A stretch of 64,000 bases of DNA from Streptomyces plumbidurans (GCF_019857225.1 NZ_JAFJSY010000044.1:1-64000), one strand, 5' to 3'; positions 8,198-16,664 are shown, counted from the first letter of the stretch. Made by a program: numbers and translations. Notes: generated from the letters alone by a model not told the origin.

Positions 8198-8323
8198 AAC
8201 ACACCACCACCGTTTGCCAGTTGCTCTGCGTAGCCGAAAACCCTTTTACGGTACGCCGCTTCGCGTCAATCTGTGACCGATTCATCACAGAGCGCGAAGA
8301 AGTGAAGAAAGGGACGCGCGACC

Positions 8324-8767
8324 ATGCCCCCACACCAAACCCCCACCAGCAGCCCCACCGTCTACGACAGCACCCTCAAGGCGGCGGAACCTCCCAGGGC
8401 GCCCCATCTCCAGCTCGACCTCCTCGCTTTCCCCGACGCTGTCCCGGAGTTGCGCCGCACGGTGCGTCAGTACCTGGGTGTTCCGTGCGCCGACGTGCAG
8501 CTCTGTGTCACGGAACTCGTCGGGAACGTCATCCGGCACGTGGGGGAGGGGACGCCCGTACGCGTTCGAGTGGCCCGTGCGGACGGGTGTACTCGTGTCG
8601 AGGTCTGTGATCCTGACCCTCGCGCACTCCCCGTGCTCATGCGGGTCGCGGACGACGACGAATCCGGTCGCGGACTCGTGCTGCTCGACGCGGTGGCGCT
8701 GCGCTGGGGCGTGGAGCCGGAGGCGGCGGGCAAGACGGTGTGGTGCGAACTGGAGAGGGGGGAGTGA
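8324..8767 (+). CDS. HATPase_c anti-sigma-type ATP-binding protein
   Basis: 147 residues. The GHKL ATPase motifs are present: N box VTELVGNVIRH, G1-like RVEVCDPDPR and G2-like ESGRGLVLLDAVA. There is no histidine phospho-acceptor domain. Proteins of this RsbW/SpoIIAB-like type act as anti-sigma or regulatory kinases; the target is unknown. AAAGGGA precedes the ATG. It is divergent from the XRE/DUF397 pair, so a shared intergenic promoter region at 8198-8323 may link their control. Confidence 0.85.
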   Translation: MPPHQTPTSSPTVYDSTLKAAEPPRAPHLQLDLLAFPDAVPELRRTVRQYLGVPCADVQLCVTELVGNVIRHVGEGTPVRVRVARADGCTRVEVCDPDPRALPVLMRVADDDESGRGLVLLDAVALRWGVEPEAAGKTVWCELERGE

Positions 8768-8788
8768 GACCGGCGCCGGCGCACACCA

Positions 8789-8824
8789 CGACCGCGGCGG
8801 CTCCCCTCCGCGCCGCCGCGGTCG
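8789..8824. terminator. Strong convergent terminator hairpin
   Basis: CGACCGCGGCGGC pairs perfectly over 13 bases with GCCGCCGCGGTCG across a 10-base loop. It lies between the ends of the ATP-binding gene and afsS, which converge, so it should terminate both. Confidence 0.75.
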
Positions 8825-8842
8825 ATCCCCGTGTCGGTGGGC

Positions 8843-9025
8843 CTACTTGGCCGGCTTGAACGGCTCCGAGGTGGCGTGCAGGTCCTTCGTCTCCAGCGGC
8901 TCGTCGGTGGCGTGCAGGTCGTCGGTCGTCACGGGCTGGTCCGTGGCGTGCAGGTCGTCGGTCGTCACCTTGCCGTCCGTGGTGCCCGTGGCGTGCAGGT
9001 CGTCCGGCTCGATCGTGTCGCTCAT
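8843..9025 (-). CDS. afsS: AfsS (AfsR2) sigma-like antibiotic regulator
   Basis: 60 residues, with ATG at 9025 preceded by GGGGAG eight bases upstream; an upstream in-frame ATG at 9055 lacks such a site. The protein is almost wholly repeats, with DLHAT at 9-13, 24-28, 36-40 and 48-52, mostly within TTDDLHAT. This matches the repeat I recall for AfsS, the 63-residue pleiotropic activator of antibiotic production whose transcription is switched on by AfsR. It lies directly downstream of afsR in the same orientation, as in S. coelicolor. Its biochemical action is not settled; no cofactor or DNA-binding motif is visible. Confidence 0.88.
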   Translation of the reverse strand: MSDTIEPDDLHATGTTDGKVTTDDLHATDQPVTTDDLHATDEPLETKDLHATSEPFKPAK

Positions 9026-9208
9026 GGTGGTCAACTCCCCTTTGGTACGGATCACATGAATGGATCGGCGGGGCCCGCCCGGTCACTCCCCCGAGGATGG
9101 CCGGACGGGCCCTTCGAGGCCGCCCACCCCCGATGTGCGGATGCGGCCTCTCAGCAGTGACCCGTCTGCCCCCCGACGCGACGGATCGACTGGGTCCAGC
9201 ATGGCGCA

Positions 9209-9230
9209 GGCCGATAAACGAATGATGAAC
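9209..9230 (-). promoter_or_regulatory. AfsR/PhoP-type direct-repeat box upstream of afsS
   Basis: Read on the minus strand, GTTCATCATTC is followed directly by GTTTATCGGCC: two 11-base units beginning GTT(C/T)A, the layout of PHO boxes. AfsR and PhoP are known to bind overlapping sequences of this kind over the -35 of the afsS promoter in S. coelicolor. A CATGCT that could be the -10 follows about 8 bases later. The remaining 180 bases to the afsS ATG would be leader. Confidence 0.6.
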
Positions 9231-9247
9231 GGCCCCGGCGCATGCGC

Positions 9248-12202
9248 TCAGGCCGCCCGCGCGGGCGTCAGCAGGGCCCGGACCTCCTCGGCCTCGGGGG
9301 AGCCCAACTCCTCGTAGATGCTCATGGCTTCCTGCCAGCAGACCTGGGCCCGGCCGGTCTGGCCGATGCCGCCGAGGGCGCGGCCGAGGACGGTCAGGAC
9401 GTTGCCCCGCCGCCATGCTCCGCCGATGCCGCGCAGCACCGTCAGCGCCATCTCGGCGCCCGCCGCGGCCTGCGCGGGACGCCGGGCGGCGAGGTCCACC
9501 TCGGCCAGCCGGAACAGGCTCATGCCCTCCCACAGGCGCTGACGGCTGTCCCGGAACACCTCGAGCGCCTCGTGCAACCGCTCGGCCGCGGAGTCCAGTT
9601 CGCCGCTATGGGTGAGGGCCAGGCCGAGCGCGTAGCGGGCGTTGGCGCCGCGCATGGTGTTGCCCATGGCGTCGTAGATGTCGATGCCCTCCTGGGCCAG
9701 GGCGACCGCGCTCGCCGTGCGCCCGGTGGCGAGGTGGATGCGGGAGAGGTTGCACAGGGCGCTGGCCTCACCGGGCCGGTCCGCGAGGGTGCGGAAGTGC
9801 TCGATGGCCTGGGAGAGGTGCTCCTCGCCGTCCTGGTGGCGGTTCTGGTAGAGCGCGATGATGCCGAGGGCGTTGCTCGCCCAGCACACCGGCAGCAGGT
9901 CGCCCGCCTGCCGCGCGAGGAGCGTGGCGCGCTCGGCCTCCTGGCCGGCCTGCTCGAACCGGCCGCTGACGTGGTGGACGTTGACCAGGGTGGTCAGGGC
10001 GCGCGCCTCGGCCCGTGCGTCGCCGTGCCGCCGGGCCGACTCCAGCAGGGCCTTCGCGGTCGCCTCGTACCCCTTGGAGTTGGCCCCCGACTCGGACAGG
10101 TCGTGCGCGGCCCACAGCAGGTCGATGGCGCGGGCGAGGGTCTCGGGGCGGGCCGCGGACTGCGCGACGCAGGCGAGCAGGCAGACCGCCTCCGCGTACA
10201 GCCAGTCCTGCGCCTCGTGCCGGTCCGCGAAGCCGAGGCCGGGGTGGGCGGTCGGCTCCAGGTGGTCGACCAGGCGGTCGCCGGGCCGCTCCATCGCGTA
10301 CACCCGGGCCGCCGTGGCCAGATAGAAGTCCAGCAGGCGGGACATCGCCGCGTCGCGTTCGCTCGGCGGCCACTCGTCGCGCTCGGCGCACGCACGCGCG
10401 TAGAGCCGGACCAGATCGTGGTAGCGGTAGCGGCCGGGCGCTGCCGACTCCAGCAACGAGGTGTCGACGAGGGACTCCAGCAGGTCCTCGGTCTCCTCCA
10501 GCGGCAGGTCGAGTACGGCCGCTGCCGCCGCCACGGAGAGGTCCGGGCCGTCCGCGAGGCCCAGCAGGCGGAACGCGCGCGCCTGGGCCGAGTCCAGGGC
10601 GCCGTAGCCCAGTTCGAAGGTCGCCTTGACCGCCAGGTCGCCGGCCTGCAGCTCGTCCAGGCGGCGCCGTTCGTCGGCCAGTTTCGCGGCGAGCACGGAG
10701 ACCGTCCAGGTGCGCCGGGCCGCGAGCCGGGAGGCCGCGATCCGGATGGCCAGCGGCAGGAAACCGCAGGCCGCCACGACGTCGAGTGCCGCCTCGCGCT
10801 CCGAGGCCACCCGCTCCTCGCCCACGATCCTGGTGAACAGCAGCAGCGCCTCGTCGGGGGACATCACGTCCAGGTCGACGAGGTGCGCACCGGCCAGGTC
10901 GACCATCCGTACCCGAGACGTCACCAGGGCCGCGCAGCCCTCCGTGCCGGGCAGCAGCGGACGGATCTGCGCCGCGTCCCGCGCGTTGTCCAGCAGCACC
11001 AGCACCCGGCGCCCGTCGAGGACGGAGCGGTACAGCGCGGCGCGCTCCTCCAGGGAGGCCGGGATCGCCGAGTCGGCGGTGCCGAGCGCCCGCAGGAAGG
11101 ACCCCAGCACCGTCTCGGGCTCGGCCGAACTGGCCCCGGCGCCCTGCAGATCGACGTACAGCTGTCCGTCCGGGAACGCGGTCCGCGCCTGGTGGGCGAC
11201 GTGCACGGCGAGCGTCGTCTTGCCCACGCCGCCGATGCCCGCCACCGCCGATACGGCCATCACCCGGCCCTTGGCCGAGGCCAGCACCTCGCTCAGCTCG
11301 GCCACGATGGACGAGCGGCCCGTGAAGTCCGGGACGGTGGCCGGGAGTTGGGCGGGCCGTACCGGCGCGGGGGCGGGTTCGGCCGCGGGCGAGGACGGCT
11401 CAGCGAGGTGCGGGTCCGCCTCCAGGATCCGCTGCTGCAGCTCGCGCAGGCCCGGTCTCGGGTCCACTCCCAGCTCGTCGGCGAGCAGTTGCCGGGTGTC
11501 CGTGTACACCGCGAGCGCCTCGGCCTGGCGGCCGCTGCGGTAGAGCGCCAGCATCAGCAGCTCGCGCAGCCGCTCGCGCAGGGGGTGCGCCGCGGTCAGC
11601 GCGGTCAGTTCCGAGACGGCCTCCGCGTGGCAGCCCTGCTCCAGGTCCATGTCCAGGCGGGATTCGAGGAGTTGCAGCCGCCACTCCTCCAGCCGCACCC
11701 GCTGCGCCTCGGCGTAGGGACCCGGCACCCCGGCCAGCGCCTCGCCGTCCCACAGGGCGAGCGCCCGGCCGAGCGCCTCGCGCGCCCGGTGCAGATCGCC
11801 CGCGCCCCGCGCCTTGTCCGCCGCGGCCGCCAGCTCCTGCGCGGCCACCAGGTCGAGGGCGTCCTCGCGCAGTCCGCGCACCGCGTAACCGCCCGACTCG
11901 CTCACCAGGACCCCGGGGTCCAGCACCTTGCGCAGCCGGGAGGCGTACGTGCGCAGCGCGGCCAGCGCCTGCGAGGGCGGTTCCTCGCCCCATACGGCGT
12001 CGATCAGTTCGGCCGCGGTCGCGGTGCGGCCCTCGCGCAGCAACAGGGCGGCGAGCAGGGCCCGTTGCTGCGGGGAGCCGGTGCTGACCGCCTCCTCGCC
12101 GCGCCGGGCCCGTACCGGACCGAGCACGGTGAAGCTCAGCGCGGCAGGCTCCGCCGCGGAGCCGGCCCGCCTCTGCTCCGGCACTCGCGGTACACCGTCC
12201 AT
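9248..12202 (-). CDS. afsR: SARP-family global regulator AfsR
   Basis: 984 residues. Domains in order: OmpR-type winged helix (about 23-110, LLAALLLREGRTATAAELIDAVWG), bacterial transcriptional activator domain (about 115-265, with PLRERLRELLMLALYRSGRQ), NB-ARC ATPase (about 295-600, Walker A GIGGVGKTTL, Walker B RVLVLLDNARD), then TPRs to the end. This is the architecture and much of the sequence of AfsR, which is phosphorylated by AfsK, binds ATP and activates afsS. AAGGGGAA precedes the ATG. An upstream region of about 200 bases separates it from the divergent amidohydrolase gene. Confidence 0.93.
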   Translation of the reverse strand: MDGVPRVPEQRRAGSAAEPAALSFTVLGPVRARRGEEAVSTGSPQQRALLAALLLREGRTATAAELIDAVWGEEPPSQALAALRTYASRLRKVLDPGVLVSESGGYAVRGLREDALDLVAAQELAAAADKARGAGDLHRAREALGRALALWDGEALAGVPGPYAEAQRVRLEEWRLQLLESRLDMDLEQGCHAEAVSELTALTAAHPLRERLRELLMLALYRSGRQAEALAVYTDTRQLLADELGVDPRPGLRELQQRILEADPHLAEPSSPAAEPAPAPVRPAQLPATVPDFTGRSSIVAELSEVLASAKGRVMAVSAVAGIGGVGKTTLAVHVAHQARTAFPDGQLYVDLQGAGASSAEPETVLGSFLRALGTADSAIPASLEERAALYRSVLDGRRVLVLLDNARDAAQIRPLLPGTEGCAALVTSRVRMVDLAGAHLVDLDVMSPDEALLLFTRIVGEERVASEREAALDVVAACGFLPLAIRIAASRLAARRTWTVSVLAAKLADERRRLDELQAGDLAVKATFELGYGALDSAQARAFRLLGLADGPDLSVAAAAAVLDLPLEETEDLLESLVDTSLLESAAPGRYRYHDLVRLYARACAERDEWPPSERDAAMSRLLDFYLATAARVYAMERPGDRLVDHLEPTAHPGLGFADRHEAQDWLYAEAVCLLACVAQSAARPETLARAIDLLWAAHDLSESGANSKGYEATAKALLESARRHGDARAEARALTTLVNVHHVSGRFEQAGQEAERATLLARQAGDLLPVCWASNALGIIALYQNRHQDGEEHLSQAIEHFRTLADRPGEASALCNLSRIHLATGRTASAVALAQEGIDIYDAMGNTMRGANARYALGLALTHSGELDSAAERLHEALEVFRDSRQRLWEGMSLFRLAEVDLAARRPAQAAAGAEMALTVLRGIGGAWRRGNVLTVLGRALGGIGQTGRAQVCWQEAMSIYEELGSPEAEEVRALLTPARAA

Positions 12203-12379
12203 CGCCGTTCCCCTTAGACCAGCCGTCGAGCAACTCCGTCAGTCTGCCTTGTCCATGGCTGATGCGTCAGCTGTGGAGAGCGCGCTCACAGACAGACGCG
12301 CTGGATATCACAGGGTCCTCACCCGGTCTTCGCACACTTCCGGACAGACCCGAGCAACAAGATCCCCGCAACCGCATAG

Positions 12380-12394
12380 CTGACGGACCGTCAG
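12380..12394. promoter_or_regulatory. Operator CTGAC-N5-GTCAG, site 3, with overlapping promoter
   Basis: Perfect repeat CTGACGGACCGTCAG. CTGACG (12380-12385) as -35, 17 bases, then TACCGT (12403-12408) as -10. The predicted transcript would begin about at the ATG at 12416, so the message is probably leaderless. Confidence 0.72.
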
Positions 12395-12415
12395 ATCAGC
12401 GCTACCGTGGCCGCC

Positions 12416-13660
12416 ATGGACACCCAACCCAGCAACCAGGCCACATTTCCCCTGATCATCTCCGTCGACGACCACACCGTTGAGCCCGCGGACGTCTGGA
12501 GCAGCCGGCTGCCGAAGAAGTACCAGGACACCGGGCCGCGCATCGTCCGCGCGCCGCTGAAGGAAATGACCTTCCTGGGCGGGCGGTTCAGGCCGGTCAT
12601 GGGCGGGCCCGGCGACGACGGCCCCCTCGGCGACTGGTGGGTCTACGAGGACCTGCACCGGCCGCTGACCCGCCTGGACACGGCGGTCGGCTACAGCAGG
12701 GACGACATCAAGCTGGAGATCATCACCTACGAGCAGATGCGGCCCGGCTCCTTCGACGTGCCGCAGCGCCTCGCCGACATGGACGTCAACCACGTCCAGT
12801 CCGCCGTCTGCTTCCCGACCTTCCCGCGCTTCTGCGGCCAGACCTTCACCGAGGCCAAGGACCACGAACTCGGGCTGCTGTGCGTGCAGGCGTACAACGA
12901 CTGGATGGTGGAGGAGTGGTGCGGCCCCGACGCGCAGGGCCGGCTGATACCGCTCACGCTCATCCCCCTGTGGGACCCGGAGCTCGCCGCCGCGGAGGTG
13001 CGGCGCAACGCGGCCCGCGGGGTCCGCGCGGTCGCCTTCTCCGAGATACCGCCCTACCTGGGTTTGCCCTCCATCCACGGCGACGACTGGGACCCCTTCC
13101 TCGCCGCCTGCGCCGAGACCGGCACGGTCGTCGCCATGCACATCGGCTCCAGCAGCCGTATGCCCTCGACCTCCAAGGACGCGCCGCCCGCGGTCGGTTC
13201 GACCATCACCTTCGCCAACTGCTGCTTCTCCATGGTCGACTGGCTGATGAGCGGCAAGTTCGAGCAGTTCCCCGACCTGAGGGTGATGTACGCCGAGGGC
13301 CAGATCGGCTGGATCCCCTACATCCTGGAGCGCGCCGACGTCGTCTGGGAGGAGAACCGCGGCTGGGGCGGGGTCGCCGACAAGGTGCACCGTCCGCCGT
13401 CCGAGCTGTTCGCCGAGCACGTCTACGGCTGCTTCTTCGACGACGCCTTCGGGCTGAGGAACCTCGACGCCATCGGCCTGTCCAACGTCCTCTACGAGAC
13501 CGACTACCCCCACTCCGACTCCACCTGGCCCAAGTCCCGCGAGGTCGGCGAGGCGCAGATGGGCCATCTGGCACCGGACGTGGTGGAGCGGATCGTGCGG
13601 GGCAACGCCATCGACCTGCTCGGGCTCACCGAGGACGGGTTGTGGAGCGCGGCTCGGTGA
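12416..13660 (+). CDS. Amidohydrolase family protein (amidohydrolase_2 type)
   Basis: 414 residues from ATG 12416; a GTG at 12407 is in frame but would lie inside the predicted -10/start region. TIM-barrel metal hydrolase features are SVDDHTVEP near the N-terminus, TVVAMHIGSSS in mid-sequence and the C-terminal YETDYPHSDSTWPKS with the metal-binding Asp. Relatives are decarboxylases or hydrolases of the ACMSD/amidohydrolase_2 group, often found with LLM oxidoreductases in actinobacterial catabolic clusters. Its stop overlaps the next gene's GTG, so it is translationally coupled to the LLM protein. Confidence 0.85.
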   Translation: MDTQPSNQATFPLIISVDDHTVEPADVWSSRLPKKYQDTGPRIVRAPLKEMTFLGGRFRPVMGGPGDDGPLGDWWVYEDLHRPLTRLDTAVGYSRDDIKLEIITYEQMRPGSFDVPQRLADMDVNHVQSAVCFPTFPRFCGQTFTEAKDHELGLLCVQAYNDWMVEEWCGPDAQGRLIPLTLIPLWDPELAAAEVRRNAARGVRAVAFSEIPPYLGLPSIHGDDWDPFLAACAETGTVVAMHIGSSSRMPSTSKDAPPAVGSTITFANCCFSMVDWLMSGKFEQFPDLRVMYAEGQIGWIPYILERADVVWEENRGWGGVADKVHRPPSELFAEHVYGCFFDDAFGLRNLDAIGLSNVLYETDYPHSDSTWPKSREVGEAQMGHLAPDVVERIVRGNAIDLLGLTEDGLWSAAR

Positions 13661-14583
13661 GCGCGGGCCTCGTGTACGGGATGCAGCTGCCCGTGCAGTC
13701 CCAGAGCACCATCTACGCCGAAGGCTGGGAGGACCGGGCCGGGCCCGCCGATCTGGTGGAGATCGCCCGCGCCGCCGAGCGCGCCGGGTTCGACTACGTG
13801 GCGAGCTGCGACCACGTCGCTGTCCCGCGCCGCCTCGCCTCCGCCATGAGCACCGTCTGGTACGACCCCGTGGCCACCCTCGGCTTCCTCGCGGGGGTCA
13901 CCGAGCGGGTGCGGCTGCTCAGCCATGTCGCCGTGGTCGGGCTGCGGCATCCGCTGATCACCGCCAAGCAGTACGCGACGGTCGACCACCTCAGCTCGGG
14001 GCGGCTGATCCTGGGCGTGGGCGCCGGGCACGTCCGGGAGGAGTTCGAGGTGGTGGGCGCCGACTTCGAGCGGCGCGGGGCCGTGCTCGACGAGTGCATC
14101 GACGCCCTGCGCGCCGCCCTCGGCCCGCAGGAGTTCCCCGAACACCACGGCAAGCTCTACGACTTCGAGGGGCTCGGCCAGCGACCGAGGCCGGCCCAGG
14201 AGAAGGTCCCGCTGTGGGTCGGCGGCTCCTCGCCCGCCGCCGTGCGCCGGGCCGCGCTCAAGGCGGACGGCTGGCTGCCCCAGGGCGACCCGCGCGACCG
14301 GCTGCCCGCCCAGATCGCCAAGCTCAGACGGCTGCGCGCGGAGGCGGGCGTCGAGGAGCCGATCACCGTCGGGGCCATCACCGAGCCCCTGTACGTCGGC
14401 GAGCCCGCCTGGGACGTCGGACGCCGCACCCTGACCGGCTCCCCGGAGCGGCTCGCCGAGTCCCTGCGGGCGTACCGCGCGATGGGCGTGGACCAGATCC
14501 AGGTGCGGTTCCGCAGCCGCGCCCGCAGCGAACTCACCGACCAGATCGCCGCGTTCGGCGCCGACGTGGCGCCCCACCTGTGA
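13657..14583 (+). CDS. LLM-class flavin/F420-dependent oxidoreductase
   Basis: About 308 residues from GTG 13657, which overlaps the preceding stop as GTGA; GTG 13642 is also possible. Luciferase-like TIM-barrel motifs: LVEIARAAERAGFDYVASCDHV, the LSHVAVVGLRHPLITAKQYATVDHLS stretch, GRLILGVGAGHVREEF, and VPLWVGGSSPAAVRRAA. Many actinobacterial members use F420H2; the sequence cannot distinguish F420 from FMN with certainty. It is second in an amidohydrolase-LLM-SDR operon under operator site 3. Confidence 0.85.
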   Translation: MSAGLVYGMQLPVQSQSTIYAEGWEDRAGPADLVEIARAAERAGFDYVASCDHVAVPRRLASAMSTVWYDPVATLGFLAGVTERVRLLSHVAVVGLRHPLITAKQYATVDHLSSGRLILGVGAGHVREEFEVVGADFERRGAVLDECIDALRAALGPQEFPEHHGKLYDFEGLGQRPRPAQEKVPLWVGGSSPAAVRRAALKADGWLPQGDPRDRLPAQIAKLRRLRAEAGVEEPITVGAITEPLYVGEPAWDVGRRTLTGSPERLAESLRAYRAMGVDQIQVRFRSRARSELTDQIAAFGADVAPHL

Positions 14584-14593
14584 GGAGTACGGC

Positions 14594-15364
14594 ATGGGCA
14601 AGCTGGACGGACGCGTCGTGCTCGTCACCGGGGCGGCGCGCGGACAGGGCGAGCAGGAGGCCCGTCTCTTCAGAGCGGAGGGCGCCGAGGTCGTGATCGC
14701 CGACGTCCTGGACGAGCAGGGCGCAGCGCTCGCCGAGGAGCTGGGCGCCCGCTACGTCCACCTGGACGTGCGCCGGGAGGACCAGTGGCAGTCGGCGGTG
14801 AGCACTGTCAAGGACGCCTGCGGCCGCATCGACGGCCTGGTCAACAACGCGGGCATCCTGCGCTTCAACTCCCTGCTCGACACGCCGCTGGACGAGTTCA
14901 TGCAGGTCGTGCAGGTCAACCAGGTCGGCTGCTTCCTCGGCATCAAGTCGGTGGCGCCCGTGATGGAGGACGGCGGCACGATCGTCAACACCGCCTCCTA
15001 CACGGCCGTGACCGGCATGGCCGCCGTGGGCTCCTACGCCGCCACCAAGCACGCCATCCTCGGCCTGACCCGCGTCGCCGCCCTGGAGCTCGCCGACCGG
15101 CGCATCCGGGTCAACGCGATGTGCCCAGGCGCCATCGACACCGCGATGTCCAACCCGGCCCAGCTGGACCCGGCGGCGGACGCGGCGGAGATGAGCCGGG
15201 CGCTGGACGAGCTGTACCGCAAGCTCGTCCCGCTCGGCCGGATCGGCCGCCCGGAGGAGGTGGCCCGCCTCGCCCTCTTCCTCACCGGCGACGACTCCTC
15301 CTACATCACCGGGCAGCCGTTCGTAATCGACGGGGGCTGGCTGGCGGGGGTCTCGGTCATCTGA
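14594..15364 (+). CDS. Short-chain dehydrogenase/reductase
   Basis: 256 residues, classical SDR: TGAARGQG dinucleotide loop, NNAG, catalytic Ser in NTASYTAV, YAATK at the active site, and a C-terminal DGGW. D36-type acidic residue after the second strand (IADVLDEQ) suggests NAD(H). Close in style to the 3-hydroxysteroid or cyclohexanol dehydrogenase subgroups, but the substrate is not determinable. GAGGAG sits upstream of the ATG, 10 bases after the LLM stop, so it is co-transcribed with it. Confidence 0.88.
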   Translation: MGKLDGRVVLVTGAARGQGEQEARLFRAEGAEVVIADVLDEQGAALAEELGARYVHLDVRREDQWQSAVSTVKDACGRIDGLVNNAGILRFNSLLDTPLDEFMQVVQVNQVGCFLGIKSVAPVMEDGGTIVNTASYTAVTGMAAVGSYAATKHAILGLTRVAALELADRRIRVNAMCPGAIDTAMSNPAQLDPAADAAEMSRALDELYRKLVPLGRIGRPEEVARLALFLTGDDSSYITGQPFVIDGGWLAGVSVI

Positions 15365-15382
15365 CCGGCATTCGACCGTCAT

Positions 15383-15397
15383 CTGACAGGCCGTCAG
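15383..15397. promoter_or_regulatory. Operator CTGAC-N5-GTCAG, site 4
   Basis: Perfect repeat CTGACAGGCCGTCAG, 19 bases after the SDR stop and 100 bases before the next gene. TTGACG immediately follows (15401-15406) and could be the -35 of a promoter with AACAGT (15424-15429) as -10, which would put the operator just upstream of it. Confidence 0.68.
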
Positions 15398-15444
15398 CTA
15401 TTGACGGTGCATGCGGGCGGTGCAACAGTTCGGCGGCAGAGAAT

Positions 15445-15459
15445 CTGACGGTGCGTCAG
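15445..15459. promoter_or_regulatory. Operator CTGAC-N5-GTCAG, site 5
   Basis: Perfect repeat CTGACGGTGCGTCAG, centred 62 bases from site 4 and 24 bases upstream of the TTG start at 15483. If the TTGACG/AACAGT promoter is real, this site lies just after its start point and could act as a roadblock or loop partner. Confidence 0.68.
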
Positions 15460-15482
15460 GAACGTAGGGATGGTGACCCGCC

Positions 15483-16601
15483 TTGGAATTCGGGCTCTTT
15501 GTACAGGGATACGTGGGCAAGCGCGCCGAGACCGATCCGCTCGCCGAGCACAAGGCGCTGATGGAGGAGACCGAGTACGTCATCCAGGCGGACAAGTCCG
15601 GCTTCAAGTACGCCTGGGCGTCCGAGCACCACTTCCTGGAGGAGTACTCCCACCTCTCCGCCAACGACGTCTTCCTCGGCTACCTGGCGCACGCCACGGA
15701 CCGCATCCACCTCGGCTCCGGGATCTTCAACCCGCTGGCCCAGGTCAACCACCCGGTGAAGGTGGCCGAGAAGGTCGCCATGCTCGACCACCTCACCGGC
15801 AACCGCTTCGAGTTCGGCAGCGGACGTGGGGCCGGCTCGCACGAGATCCTCGGGTTCATACCGGGCGTGACCGACATGAACTACACCAAGGAGATCTGGG
15901 AGGAGACGATCGCCGAGTTTCCCAAGATGTGGCTCCAGGACGAGTACGCCGGCTTCCAGGGCAAGCACTGGCAGCTGCCGCCGCGCAAGGTCCTGCCGAA
16001 GCCGTACGGGAAGTCGCACCCGGCGATGTGGTATGCCGCCGGGTCGCCGCCCTCGTACGCGATGGCCGCGAAGAAGGGCCTCGGGGTCCTCGGGTTCAGC
16101 ATCCAGAAGGTCTCCGACATGGAGTGGGTGCTGGAGCAGTACAAGACGGCCATCGTGAACGCCGAGCCCATCGGCGACTTCGTCAACGACAACGTCATGG
16201 TGACCACGACGGCGATCTGCGCGCCGACGCACGCGGAGGCGATCGAGATCGCGGTGGGGGGTGGGCTGCACTATCTGCCGTCGTTGGTGTTCCGGTACCA
16301 CGACACCTTCCCGCGGCCCGAGGGGTTCCCTGTGTGGCCGGAGACGCTGCCCGAGTACAACGCGGAGTTCGTGGAGCTGCTCATCGAGGAGGAGCTGCTG
16401 ATCTGCGGCGATCCCGATGAGGTGACGCGGCAGTGCAAGCGGTGGGAGCAGGCCGGGGCGGATCAGCTGAGTTTCGGGTTGCCGGTGGGGGTGCCCAAGG
16501 AGGAGACGTTGCAGACGATCCGGTTGATCGGGGAGCACGTGATTCCGAAGATCGATACGGATCCTGTGCACCGGACCTCGCGGTTCCGGGCTGCTGTGTG
16601 A
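15483..16601 (+). CDS. LLM-class flavin-dependent oxidoreductase (bacterial luciferase-like)
   Basis: 372 residues. The only usable in-frame start is TTG 15483, with GGTGA six bases upstream. The sequence (MEFGLFVQGYVGKR, YAWASEHHFLEEYSHLS, HLGSGIFNPLAQVNHPVKVAEKVAMLDHLTGNRFEFGSGRG) is that of luciferase-like monooxygenases with the conserved WASEHH region. It probably oxygenates a ketone or aldehyde-bearing intermediate with reduced flavin. It is preceded by two operators, so it forms a separately controlled transcription unit within the cluster. Confidence 0.85.
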   Translation: MEFGLFVQGYVGKRAETDPLAEHKALMEETEYVIQADKSGFKYAWASEHHFLEEYSHLSANDVFLGYLAHATDRIHLGSGIFNPLAQVNHPVKVAEKVAMLDHLTGNRFEFGSGRGAGSHEILGFIPGVTDMNYTKEIWEETIAEFPKMWLQDEYAGFQGKHWQLPPRKVLPKPYGKSHPAMWYAAGSPPSYAMAAKKGLGVLGFSIQKVSDMEWVLEQYKTAIVNAEPIGDFVNDNVMVTTTAICAPTHAEAIEIAVGGGLHYLPSLVFRYHDTFPRPEGFPVWPETLPEYNAEFVELLIEEELLICGDPDEVTRQCKRWEQAGADQLSFGLPVGVPKEETLQTIRLIGEHVIPKIDTDPVHRTSRFRAAV

Positions 16602-16603
16602 TC

Positions 16604-16664
16604 TCCGTTGGCGGGTGCGGGTGTGTTGTGGCTGGTCGCGCAGTTCCCCGCGCCCCTGAAAGCT
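16604..16664 (+). repeat. Dispersed Streptomyces intergenic repeat copy
   Basis: The stretch containing GTTGTGGCTGGTCGCGCAG then TTCCCCGCGCCCCTGAAAG matches a short repeat I know from many Streptomyces intergenic regions. Only one copy is seen here, without the usual facing arm, so it is a partial copy. Confidence 0.55.

Noticed and set aside
8843..9025. Repeat peptide as a multi-core RiPP precursor
   Set aside because: Repeats fit AfsS, the gene follows afsR, and no modifying enzyme such as an ATP-grasp ligase or YcaO is near.
12256..12270. CTGATGCGTCAG as another member of the operator family
   Set aside because: The spacing between half-sites is different (CTGA-N4-TCAG) and it lies in the afsR upstream region without a matching -10.
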